From Bradyrhizobium sp. SSBR45G (GTDB taxonomy: Bacteria; Pseudomonadota; Alphaproteobacteria; Rhizobiales; Xanthobacteraceae): a DNA stretch of 64,000 bases. The notes beneath the pieces are model-generated. The model saw nothing but the letters and a program-made list of their open reading frames with translations. It ran no database searches and was not told the DNA's origin. A program made the translations under genes and the position numbers. The stretch is taken from assembly GCF_030159255.1 (NCBI RefSeq), contig NZ_BSCT01000017.1, positions 92,820 through 156,819 on the forward strand, read 5' to 3'. Shown here in pieces: positions 17,317 to 25,405 of the stretch. Every line of letters starts with the position of its first letter. The first letter of the stretch is position 1.

Positions 17317-18077
17317 CGCCGCGCACGAGCAACGACATCCTCCTCGGCGCTGCGCCGATCGTGCTGGTCCTGCTGCTGTGGCAGGGGCTGGTGTCGTTCG
17401 GCTATGCGCCCGCCACGCTGCTGCCGCCGCCGGGCCATGTGTTCCTGCGCATGAGCCAGCAACTCTCCAACATCACGTTCCAGAAGGACATCGCGGCGAC
17501 CTTGTTCCGGCTGTTCGCCGGCTTTGCGATTGCGGTCGTGCTTGGCGTGTCCCTCGGCATTGCCGCGGCGGTGAGCCCGCCGGTCAACGCAGCCGTCAAG
17601 CCGATCGTGCGCGTGCTGGCGCCGCTGCCGAAGGTCGCACTCTATCCGGCCTTCCTGCTGCTGCTCGGCTTCGGCCACGAATCCAAGATCATGCTGGTGG
17701 CCGCGGACGCGCTGTTTCCGATCCTGCTGTCGACCTATTACGGCGCGACGATCGTCGAGCAGAAGCTGATCTGGTCGGCGCTCGCCGCCGGCACACCGCC
17801 GCGCGACGTGCTGTGGAAGGTGGTGCTGCCGGCCGCGATGCCCTCGATCCTGACCGGTTGCCGCATCGGCCTCGTCATCTCATGCATCGTGGTGTTCCTG
17901 GCCGAGATGATCACCTCGACCGACGGGCTCGGCCATGTGCTGGTCACTGCTGCGCGCACGTTCCAGGCCGTCGACATGTTCGTGCCGCTGATCACGATCT
18001 CGCTTTTGGGCCTCATTCTCAATGCCCTGTTGCAGGGCCTGCGCGCTTATCTGCTGCGCGGCTTCCCCTCAGTCTGA
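17313..18077 (+). CDS. ABC transporter permease 2, NitT/TauT family
   Basis: A 254-residue membrane protein with the same topology as permease 1 and its own coupling loop (AAGTPPRDVLWKVVLPAAMP). The two permeases probably form a heterodimer with the ATPase at 15698-16543 and receive ligand from the binding protein at 12882-13859. It overlaps permease 1 by 4 bp. Confidence 0.92.
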   Translation: MTPRTSNDILLGAAPIVLVLLLWQGLVSFGYAPATLLPPPGHVFLRMSQQLSNITFQKDIAATLFRLFAGFAIAVVLGVSLGIAAAVSPPVNAAVKPIVRVLAPLPKVALYPAFLLLLGFGHESKIMLVAADALFPILLSTYYGATIVEQKLIWSALAAGTPPRDVLWKVVLPAAMPSILTGCRIGLVISCIVVFLAEMITSTDGLGHVLVTAARTFQAVDMFVPLITISLLGLILNALLQGLRAYLLRGFPSV

Positions 18078-18111
18078 TAAAAAGCGCGAACAAGAATCGG
18101 GAGGACGGACC

Positions 18112-19158
18112 ATGTTGGCGGATCGCATCGAGGCGAAATGGATCGACGCATTCTGCGAGATCTTCGAGCGTTGTGCCGTGAAGGCGGGTGATACCGCCGC
18201 GATCCTGTCCGAGACGCAGTCGCGCGCGCTTAACGTCCATCTGGCGGAATTGGCGCTGCTGCGCATGGGCGCGCGGCCGTTCCATGTGGTGGTGCCGACC
18301 CCGCGCAACCCTCATCCCGTTCCGGTGCGCTCGACCGGTGCGTCCGAAGCCATTGGCAAGCTCGGCCCCGTCGTGACCGCGCTCCAGCAGGCCGGCTTCG
18401 TCGTCGACTGCACCATCGAAGGCCTGATGCACGCGGTGGAGACGCCGGAGATCCTCAATGCCGGCGCGCGCATTCTCGTGATCTCCAATGAGCATCCCGA
18501 GGCGCTGGAGCGCATGCGGCCTGATTCCGCGCTGGAGAAGCGCGTCCGCGCCGCCGCCAAGATGCTGCGCGGCACCAAGCGCATGCGCGTGACCTCCAAG
18601 GCCGGCACCGATCTCGACGTGATCATGGAGGGCGCCTCCACCGTCGGCGTCTGGGGCTGGACCGACCGTCCCGGCACCTTGGCGCATTGGCCGGGCGGCA
18701 TCGTCGTCAGCTTCCCCAAGAGCGGCTCCGTCAACGGCACCATCGTGATGGCGCCCGGCGACATCAACCTCACCTTCAAGCGCTATCTGAGCTCGCCTGT
18801 GACGATGACGATGCGCGACGACTACATCACCGCCTTGGAAGGCGAGGGCGCCGACGCCGCGATGATGCGCGCCTATCTCGCCTCCTGGGGCGACCGCGAG
18901 GCCTATGCCGTGTCGCATGTCGGCTGGGGCATGAACCCCGGCGCGCGCTACGAAGCGCTGACCATGTACGACCAGCGCGACACCAACGGCACCGAACTGC
19001 GCGCCGTCCCCGGCAACTTCCTGTTCTCCACCGGCGCCAACGAATTCGCCGGCCGCTACACGGCGGGGCACTTCGACCTGCCGATGATGGGCACCACGAT
19101 CGAGCTAGATGGCACAGCCGTCATCAAGGACGGCGTGCTGCAGGACGTGTTCGGGTAG
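18112..19158 (+). CDS. NicX-like ring-cleavage dioxygenase (2,5-dihydroxypyridine 5,6-dioxygenase family)
   Basis: A 348-residue protein related to NicX, the iron(II) enzyme that opens 2,5-dihydroxypyridine in nicotinate degradation and shares a fold with M29 aminopeptidases. The sequence shows a His in SHVGWGMNPG (His269) and an HxD motif in AGHFDLPM (His320, Asp322); this His...HxD arrangement matches, from memory, the iron ligands of NicX at very similar spacing. A GGGAGGA ribosome site precedes ATG 18112. It is the last gene of the ABC/IlvD-like operon. No nicotinate hydroxylase or maleamate amidase is in the window, so the true substrate may differ. An aminopeptidase role is less likely. 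Confidence 0.75.
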   Translation: MLADRIEAKWIDAFCEIFERCAVKAGDTAAILSETQSRALNVHLAELALLRMGARPFHVVVPTPRNPHPVPVRSTGASEAIGKLGPVVTALQQAGFVVDCTIEGLMHAVETPEILNAGARILVISNEHPEALERMRPDSALEKRVRAAAKMLRGTKRMRVTSKAGTDLDVIMEGASTVGVWGWTDRPGTLAHWPGGIVVSFPKSGSVNGTIVMAPGDINLTFKRYLSSPVTMTMRDDYITALEGEGADAAMMRAYLASWGDREAYAVSHVGWGMNPGARYEALTMYDQRDTNGTELRAVPGNFLFSTGANEFAGRYTAGHFDLPMMGTTIELDGTAVIKDGVLQDVFG

Positions 19159-19197
19159 TTCTCGCGTCCGTATTTCACGCATATCTGTTCCACAGGC

Positions 19198-19523
19198 GGT
19201 GCGCCCCCCCTCCCTCTTGCGGGGAGGGGTCGGGGGTGGGGGTCCCCGAACTTCGCTTTCCGCCACGAAAGCTGAGCTAAAATCCTCGGGCTCGCTGTTA
19301 GTTTAAGTTGACGACCTCACCGCGTCATTGCGAGCCCAGCGAAGCAATCCAGAGCCACGCCCACCACCCTGGATTGCTTCGCTGCGCTCGCAATGACGGC
19401 TCGTGTTTCCGAGCAGCGGTGATATCCGCATGGTCCGTTGAAGCGCCTGCGCAATCAACGCCGCTCGGTGCCCCGGGGACCCCCGCCCCCGACCCCTCCC
19501 CGCAAGGGGGAGGGGAGCGCACC
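19198..19523. repeat. Nested inverted repeats 3' of the NicX-like gene
   Basis: Arms of about 50 bp (19198-19247 and 19475-19523, rich in GGGGAGGGGTCGGGGG) form a near-perfect inverted repeat. Inside it, 19323-19398 is a second palindromic element (CATTGCGAG ... GCAATGACG) of a family also found at 39538-39619 and 63794-63909. The whole gap 19159-19821 has no supported gene. Confidence 0.7.
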
Positions 19524-19589
19524 GTGATCGCAGGCGGCAGGTCGCTTCAAACGACGAGGTGCGCTCGCGTCCCGTTGCGCTCCAATGTG

Positions 19590-19625
19590 TTCCGAAAAAA
19601 ATAAATTACTTGCCATTTTTCGGAA
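19590..19625. repeat. AT-rich 10-bp inverted repeat near the IS110 gene
   Basis: TTCCGAAAAA at 19590-19599 pairs perfectly with TTTTTCGGAA at 19616-19625 around a 16-base AT-rich loop. It stands out from the GC-rich surroundings. It could be a terminator, a protein site, or the edge of a repeat unit. Confidence 0.5.
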
Positions 19626-19799
19626 TTCATGGTTCTCTCTCGCCATCCCGCCTCACTGCGGAGCAACTGTGCTTTTGAGGTAGGCCGGCGAACGACCGGC
19701 CTCAAGGCTGGCGCGAGACGCGCCCCCGCCTTCGGCGGCTGAAGGCCTTGACCCCGTCCGCTCGCCGTCCTGTTGGCTTGGCATGCACTCGGTCGTGGA

Positions 19800-20870
19800 C
19801 CGAGCGCAGTGTGGCGCTCGATCAGTTCATTACAACGCGCGGCTGCTTGGGATTCCATTTTTCGCCGCGGGCGATCATCGTATTGAGGATGATGATCAGC
19901 TTGCGCATACAGGCGATGAGGGCAACTTTCGGCTCTTTGCCCTTGGCGATGAGGCGTTCATAGTAGGTCTTGAGCACCGGATTATGCTGCGTCGCTGCCC
20001 CGAGGCAGGGAAGGAACAGGCCGTTTCTCACCCAGCGCCGACCTCCCTTGATGTAGCGCTCGCCTCGGCGCTTGCCGCTGTCGTCGTCGTAAGGGGCAAC
20101 ACCGATCAGGGCAGCGGCGATCCTGTCACTCACCTTGCCGAGCTCCGGCGCTCCTGCGATGAGGAGCGCGGAGGTCATGGCGGCAAGCCCCGGCACACTT
20201 TCAATGATCTCGGCGCGCTCGGCAAATTCCGGCGTCGCCTTGACCCTGGCGAAGATCGCAGCCTCGAGCTTCGCAAGCTGAGCCGCGAGCGTCTTCAACA
20301 CCTGGGAATGGGCCTTCTGCGCCAATCCCGGCACAACATGCTCGGTCTGGTTCTGCAAACGGGTTTTCAGATCCATCAGATTCTTGCGCGCTTTCACCAG
20401 CCCCGCCAGTTCCTCGCGTGCAGCATCGTAGGTCTGGCTCGGTGCCTCGTCGAACGTCCCAGCGAACCAGGCGATCATCTCTGCGTCGATCGTGTCGTTC
20501 TTCGCCAGTCGACCCGCCGACAGGGCGAAGCTGCGAACCCGTTTGGGATCAACGATCCGCACCTCTATCCCGGCCTCGCGCAGCGCCTTGGCCCATTCGC
20601 GCTCATAGCCGCCGCTGGCCTCCATGACGGCCTTGGTCACCTTGTGCTTGCGAAGCAAGGCCACCAACTGGCGATGCCCAAGCGAACTGCTCGGAAATGT
20701 CTGCCGTACTCCGAGTTTCCGAATGCAGCCGTCCACCTTGTCCTTGGCCACATCGATGCCAGCGACACCATTTGCGATCTGTGTCATCGTCCACTCCCTT
20801 CCTTGCCTTGTATGGGCTCGAAGCCCTTGCAACTGTTCGGGTTGAGGAAGATCACCGGAGCTGTCCCTCG
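19800..20870 (-). mobile_element. IS110-family insertion sequence, boundaries approximate
   Basis: The element is recognised by its single transposase gene. IS110 elements usually lack clear terminal inverted repeats and target duplications, so I can only bound it by the gene plus short flanks. It sits between repeat-rich, gene-free stretches and does not visibly interrupt a coding gene. Confidence 0.45.
19822..20787 (-). CDS. IS110-family transposase
   Basis: A 321-residue serine-assisted DEDD recombinase. The N-terminal DEDD_Tnp_IS110 domain shows GIDVAKDKVD, VMEASGGYE and NDTIDAEMIA; the C-terminal Transposase_20 domain shows ESVPGLAAMTSALLIAG and GKRRGERYIKGGRRWVRNG with the catalytic-serine region nearby. 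The frame is intact, so the copy may be active. ATG 20787 was chosen because the conserved start (TQIANGVAGIDVAKD) follows it; an in-frame start 15 codons upstream adds unrelated residues. Confidence 0.92.
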   Translation of the reverse strand: MTQIANGVAGIDVAKDKVDGCIRKLGVRQTFPSSSLGHRQLVALLRKHKVTKAVMEASGGYEREWAKALREAGIEVRIVDPKRVRSFALSAGRLAKNDTIDAEMIAWFAGTFDEAPSQTYDAAREELAGLVKARKNLMDLKTRLQNQTEHVVPGLAQKAHSQVLKTLAAQLAKLEAAIFARVKATPEFAERAEIIESVPGLAAMTSALLIAGAPELGKVSDRIAAALIGVAPYDDDSGKRRGERYIKGGRRWVRNGLFLPCLGAATQHNPVLKTYYERLIAKGKEPKVALIACMRKLIIILNTMIARGEKWNPKQPRVVMN

Positions 20871-20954
20871 CTCTGATACAGGCTCTGCCGCGTTTGGGGC
20901 GTTACGGGCTCAGATCCAGCGACGGGCGGTTTTGCGAGAACCGCCCGTTCGCGC

Positions 20955-21340
20955 ATTCTGGCAGATCTGGCGTACACAAGGGGCGTTGCGCGCGATCGTC
21001 ACGACACGCGGGGCGGGGAGCGATGGCCGCGAGAGATCGCAGCGTCTTCTTGCGAGGGCGCGGACGAACGATCTGACGCGGACGGTCAAGTCGCGTGGTC
21101 CTGGCCTCCCGACGCTGAGGTCAAGTTCGCGCTGGTGCTGAGGCATCACGTGGATGACGGTGGCCAACGAGCCGGCGCACCGGGGAGATCGCGAAGCAGC
21201 CGTAAGCCCATCGCGCAGGGAAGGCCGGGCGTTTCCGGCTGCACCTGTGGTACCTGCCGCCTGCATTCTTGTTAGCAGGCGGGCCGCAGGCGTCAGCCGA
21301 CGCCTGGCCTTCCCTGCGCCCTCTGCATTGCAAGAGGGAC
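20955..21340 (-). repeat. Large dispersed repeat, copy 1 (minus orientation)
   Basis: Read on the minus strand, this stretch contains in order GGGCGCAGGGAAGGCC, CCACAGGTG, CCGGCCTTCCCTGCGCGATG, GGTGCGCCGG, TTGTTGGCCACC-like sequence and a GTCGGG/CGACTT tail. The same blocks recur on the plus strand at 38485-38790. Open frames across it look like chance or decayed coding sequence. Gap 20788-21806 otherwise holds only shorter repeats. Confidence 0.6.
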
Positions 21341-21432
21341 GATCAGATCGCAGGCCTCGGGCGCAACACGCCGCGAGAACGAGACATCGTGCCAGCCGCT
21401 GTTTGAACCGTGTATCCGACCCACCCACGACT

Positions 21433-21587
21433 GTCGTCCCGGACAAGCCATGACGCGCGCCAGCGCGTCGCGGCGCCGATCCGGGACCCATACGCCGCAG
21501 CAGAGGTTGTCTTGCGAGACGTCAACGACCAGCCTGCCTCAAACCACTCCCTGGGGGTATGGGTCCCGTCGTTCGCCGGGACGACGG
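21433..21587. repeat. Palindromic repeat with GGGACCCATA ... TATGGGTCCC arms, copy 1
   Basis: Inverted repeat whose arms carry GTCGTCCCGG, GGGACCCATA and the complementary TATGGGTCCC, CGCCGGGACGAC. A related copy lies at 42838-42963, and a partial one near 63945-63965. Typical of short interspersed palindromes in bradyrhizobial genomes. Confidence 0.6.
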
Positions 21588-21643
21588 CGGTGCTTGTTGA
21601 TGCAGTCGCGATCAACATTTGCGAGAAGCTACAACCCCGCTGC

Positions 21644-21784
21644 CGTAGGGTGGGCAAAGCAGCCGCCCGCAGGGCGGTTGCGTGCCCACCGTGCATCCGC
21701 GGATGTTGAGCGAGGTGGTGGGCACGGCGCGCGCGAGAGCTTAGCTTACGACGCGCAGCGTGCCGCGCCTTTGCCCACCCTACG
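21644..21784. repeat. GTAGGGTGGGCAAAG palindromic repeat, copy 1
   Basis: Begins CGTAGGGTGGGCAAAG, has inner GTGCCCACC / GGTGGGCAC pairs and ends CTTTGCCCACCCTACG, forming a long imperfect hairpin. Other copies: 39385-39525 and 42686-42776. Confidence 0.75.
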
Positions 21785-21806
21785 GTCCCCGACGATACGC
21801 GTCGCC

Positions 21807-22793
21807 TCAATCCACCACCGGCGGACGGGCCAGCTTGAAATGCCGGAGCATCTCGACCAGCGCGCCGAGCCGCTGCTCGCGATACGCGGCGACATCCATC
21901 CCGGAATAGTCGAGGAATCCCGCGCCCGTGCGCAGGCCGATGCGGCCTTCGGCCATGTTGCGCTCGATCACGTCAGGCGCGCGATAGCGATCGCTGCCCA
22001 GCGCGCCTTCGAGATAACGGCTGGCGTAGTAGAGGATGTCGCCGCCGCCCCAGTCGATGAACTCGAGCAGGCCGAGCACGGCGTAGCGGAAGCCAAAACC
22101 GTAGCGGATCGCCTTGTCGATCTCCTCGGCGCTGGCGACACCTTCGCCGACCATGCGCGCCGCCTCGTTCATGGCGAGCGCCTGGATGCGCGGCACGATG
22201 AAGCCCGGCGTCGCCGCGCAGACCACCGGCACCTTGCCGATGCCTTCGAGCAGCGCCTTCAACCGCGCCGTCACGTCGGGATCGGTGGCCTTGCCCGGCG
22301 AGATCTCGACCAGCGGAATCAGATAGGCCGGATTGAGCCAGTGCGCATTGAGGAAGCGCGCTGGGTTCTCGATCGCACTGGAGAGATCATCAACCAGAAT
22401 CGTCGACGTCGTCGAGGCGATGATCACCTCGGGCGCGACCGCGCGCGACGCCGCACCGAGCACCTCGCGCTTGAGGTCCACGATCTCCGGCACGCCCTCG
22501 AACACCAGCGTGGTCCCGCCAAGCACATCGCTGCTCGCGCTGGCCGGCGCGACGGCGACCTTGCCCATCAGCCTGTCCGCGTCGGTCGCCTGCAGCATCC
22601 CGAGCCGCGCCAGCGTCGCAAACGTCGCGCGGATCTCGCCAAGCGCATCGCTCTCCAGCCTGGCGAACTCTTCAGCCGTGCGCGGCTTGATGTCGATCAT
22701 TGTCACCGGATGGCCGGCATAGGCGAAGGCCACGGCGATGCCGCGGCCCATGCGGCCGGCGCCGAGGCAGGCGATGTGACCGCGCGCGCTCAT
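21807..22793 (-). CDS. 3-hydroxyacyl-CoA dehydrogenase (3-hydroxybutyryl-CoA dehydrogenase type)
   Basis: Oxidises a 3-hydroxyacyl-CoA with NAD+. The 328-residue protein has the N-terminal fingerprint CLGAGRMGRGIAVAFAYAG and the acidic NAD-binding strand end MIDIK, the substrate motif STTSTILVDDLSS, AHWLNPAYLIPLVEI with the catalytic His, and the C-terminal helical domain (PGFIVPRIQALAMNEAARM). It overlaps the preceding opine-dehydrogenase-like gene by 4 bp (ATGA) and is last of a five-gene minus-strand operon. It probably acts on a CoA intermediate of the aromatic pathway encoded around it. Confidence 0.87.
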   Translation of the reverse strand: MSARGHIACLGAGRMGRGIAVAFAYAGHPVTMIDIKPRTAEEFARLESDALGEIRATFATLARLGMLQATDADRLMGKVAVAPASASSDVLGGTTLVFEGVPEIVDLKREVLGAASRAVAPEVIIASTTSTILVDDLSSAIENPARFLNAHWLNPAYLIPLVEISPGKATDPDVTARLKALLEGIGKVPVVCAATPGFIVPRIQALAMNEAARMVGEGVASAEEIDKAIRYGFGFRYAVLGLLEFIDWGGGDILYYASRYLEGALGSDRYRAPDVIERNMAEGRIGLRTGAGFLDYSGMDVAAYREQRLGALVEMLRHFKLARPPVVD

Positions 22794-23884
22794 GCCGCAA
22801 ATCCCTCGCGCAGCAGCGCCTGCAGCGCGGTCCGATCGAGGCCGCCGAGGCCGAGGCTCTCGAGCGTGCGTCCCGTCGCCATGAAGTCCTCGCCGCAGAT
22901 GGCGCCACCGATGGCAAGGAAGGCGCGGGCGAGCGGTGTCGATGTGCAGGTCAGCTCGGCGGCCGAGATCAGGAACGACAGGCCGAGCCTGAGATCCTCG
23001 CGCATGTAGCGATGCTGCGTCAGCACCAGCTGCTCGCGCCAGTCACCGGAATCGGTGAGCCGGTCATGCGAGCCGCGGCCGTACATCCAGATCTCACCCT
23101 CCTTGGCATAGTGATGCGCCAGCGGGAAATGCGGCGCGCCATAGCCGAGCGCCTCGCGCACCGCGATCCGCTCGGCATCGAGCGCATCGGTGACGCGGCG
23201 AATGGAGGGCTGCGTGCCCTCCTTGTGAATGTCCCAGCGCTCGAAATGCTCGATCGGTCCCGCGTTCATCACGATCAGCGGCGGATGGATGATGCAGCCG
23301 GCATTCATCAGCGCGCCGGACAGCGCGTCACCGCAGGGTTCGATCACGCCGGGGAAGGCGCGGCTGATGACGGCGAGCGCGTGCTCGGCCGTCTTCGAAG
23401 GAAACACGCCGACCGGCAGCCGCTTGGCGCGGATCGTGATCGCGACCTCGAACGGGCCGTGCTTGCGCGTCAGCCAGGGCAGGGTGCCAGTCTCCGCGTA
23501 GCTGACCTCAGCTGTGTTGCCGGCGTCACGCGCGGCGGCCGCGAAGATCATCGTGCCGAACGTCGCCGGCGGCAGGAACACGACCTGGCCATCGGCGAGA
23601 TGCGGCGCCAGTTGGCGCGCGATGTCGGCTTGCGCGAAGGCCGGCGCCGGACAGAGGATCAGCTCGGCGCCCCGGACGGCCTCGCCGACGTCGGTCGTGA
23701 CCAGCGCGAGCCTGGCCTCATGGCGTCCGTTGACGTCCTTGACGATGATCGTCGAACCCGCCGCTCTGTGCTGCGCGACGGCCTCCGCATCACGGCGCCA
23801 GAACCGGACCTCGTGACCTCCCAGGGCGAAATCGCCTGCGGCTGCGAACGAGCCATTGCCGCCGCCGAGCACTGCTATCTTCAA
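22790..23884 (-). CDS. NAD/NADP octopine/nopaline dehydrogenase-family protein
   Basis: A 364-residue two-domain dehydrogenase: Rossmann start KIAVLGGGNGSFAAAGDFALGG and a C-terminal helical opine-dehydrogenase domain with the conserved region HPPLIVMNAG. Classical members reductively condense amino acids with keto acids, but many bacterial relatives have unknown substrates. The start is TTG (23884) with GGGAG upstream. It lies between an acyl-CoA ligase and a 3-hydroxyacyl-CoA dehydrogenase, an unusual context for an opine enzyme; a role on an amino-bearing pathway intermediate is a guess from that context. Confidence 0.8.
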   Translation of the reverse strand: MKIAVLGGGNGSFAAAGDFALGGHEVRFWRRDAEAVAQHRAAGSTIIVKDVNGRHEARLALVTTDVGEAVRGAELILCPAPAFAQADIARQLAPHLADGQVVFLPPATFGTMIFAAAARDAGNTAEVSYAETGTLPWLTRKHGPFEVAITIRAKRLPVGVFPSKTAEHALAVISRAFPGVIEPCGDALSGALMNAGCIIHPPLIVMNAGPIEHFERWDIHKEGTQPSIRRVTDALDAERIAVREALGYGAPHFPLAHHYAKEGEIWMYGRGSHDRLTDSGDWREQLVLTQHRYMREDLRLGLSFLISAAELTCTSTPLARAFLAIGGAICGEDFMATGRTLESLGLGGLDRTALQALLREGFAA

Positions 23885-23896
23885 GAGCGCAACTCC

Positions 23897-25402
23897 CTAT
23901 CGGTCATCTGGCATCTGGCGCAGTAGATGGTGCTGTACCTTGCCGAGCGCGGTGCGCGGCAGGTCGTCGACAAAGATGATGTCGCGCGGCACCTTGAAGC
24001 GCGCGAGCTGCGCCTGCAGATGCGCGCGCAGAGTCTCGGCGTCGAGCGCGCAGCCCGTGCGTTTGACGACGAACGCCACCGGCACCTCGTCCCAGCGCGG
24101 GTCGGGCCGGCCGATCACGCCGCACTCGACCACGTCCGGATGTTCGCCCAGTACGCGCTCGATCTCGGCGGGGTAGACGTTCTCGCCGCCCGAGATGATC
24201 ATGTTGTTCTTGCGCTCGAGCACGAAGAAGTACCCGTCCGCATCGCGCTGCGCGATGTCGCCGGTGCGGTACCAGCCGTCATGGATGGCCTGCTGTGTCG
24301 CTTTGGCGTTGCCCCAATATTCGAAGAACAAATTGGGCCCGCGCACCGCGATCTCGCCGGCCTTGCCCGCCGGGAGCTCATCGCCGTCGCGGTCGATGAT
24401 CTTGGCCTGGCAGCACAGCCCGGGCAGGCCGGTCGAGCCGGTGCGCGAGAGGTCGCCGCCGAGCCGCGTGTAGACCGCGATCGGGCAGGTCTCGGTCGAG
24501 CCGTAGACCTGCAGCACCGGCACGCCGCGTGCGGTGATGCGATCGATCAGTGCCGGCGGCACGATGCTCGAGCCGGTCGAGACAGCCTTCAGCGACGACA
24601 AATCTGCGGTGGCCCAGCCCGGATGCTCGGTGACGGCCTGGATGGTCGCCGGCACCAGCACCGTCAAGGTCGGCCGTTCGTTGACGATCGCCGCGAGCGT
24701 GGAGTCCGGCGTGAAGCGCGCATGCAAGGTCACAGTGGCGCCGTGATGCAGCGCCGGCGTGGTCTGGATGTTGAGGCCGCCGACATGGAACAGCGGCAGC
24801 ACCGTCAGCACGTGATCGTCGGAGCTGAGGCCATGCATATGCTGGCTCATCACCCCATTCCACAGCAGCGCCTCCTGCCGCAGCACCGCGCCCTTCGGCC
24901 GGCCCGTCGTGCCCGACGTGTAGACGATCAGCAGCGGGCAGGAGAGATCGATGTGCGGGTTGCGATCGTCGCCATGGCCGCGGGCCAGCAGTTCCTCGAT
25001 GTCGGGTCCGTTGGCCGGCGCGAAGTCGAGGCCGACGGGCACGGTCTCCGGGGGCAGCTCGACGAGCACCGACGCAAACGCTTGCTCCAGCACCAGCACC
25101 TTGGCGGCGGCATCGGTGAGGATGAAGACCTGCTCGGCCACCGCAAGCCGCCAGTTCAGCGGCACCAGGATCGCGCCGAGCCGCGCGCAGGCATAGAGCA
25201 GGACCAGATAGTCCGGCCGGTTGAGACTGAGGATCGCGACGCGGTCGCCGCGCCCGACGCCGAACTCGGATTTCAGCGCCCGCGCCATTTTGGCGATGCG
25301 GTCACTGAAGTCGGCATAGCTCAGCGTCGCGCCTTCGAAGCGGATCGCCGGCTTGTCCGGCGTGAACGCGGCGTTGCGCTCGATCAGGCTGCAGAGGTCC
25401 AC
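23897..25402 (-). CDS. Class I adenylate-forming acyl-CoA ligase
   Basis: Activates a carboxylic acid as its CoA thioester via an acyl-AMP. The 501-residue protein has the P-loop YTSGTTGRPKGAVL, the A5 motif region QVYGSTETCP, the A7 motif YRTGDIAQRD and the C-terminal catalytic lysine in PRTALGKVQHHLL. GTG start at 25402, three bases after the acyl-CoA dehydrogenase stop. Since a dedicated 2-aminobenzoate-CoA ligase is encoded at 35829-37532, this one probably activates a later or different acid of the same regulon. Substrate not predictable from sequence alone. Confidence 0.87.
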   Translation of the reverse strand: MDLCSLIERNAAFTPDKPAIRFEGATLSYADFSDRIAKMARALKSEFGVGRGDRVAILSLNRPDYLVLLYACARLGAILVPLNWRLAVAEQVFILTDAAAKVLVLEQAFASVLVELPPETVPVGLDFAPANGPDIEELLARGHGDDRNPHIDLSCPLLIVYTSGTTGRPKGAVLRQEALLWNGVMSQHMHGLSSDDHVLTVLPLFHVGGLNIQTTPALHHGATVTLHARFTPDSTLAAIVNERPTLTVLVPATIQAVTEHPGWATADLSSLKAVSTGSSIVPPALIDRITARGVPVLQVYGSTETCPIAVYTRLGGDLSRTGSTGLPGLCCQAKIIDRDGDELPAGKAGEIAVRGPNLFFEYWGNAKATQQAIHDGWYRTGDIAQRDADGYFFVLERKNNMIISGGENVYPAEIERVLGEHPDVVECGVIGRPDPRWDEVPVAFVVKRTGCALDAETLRAHLQAQLARFKVPRDIIFVDDLPRTALGKVQHHLLRQMPDDR

Positions 25403-25405
25403 GCT

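Noticed and set aside
20910..21491. Minus-strand frame of 193 codons downstream of the IS110 gene
   Set aside because: It lies in the first copy of the same repeat, lacks a ribosome site and has no recognised domain.
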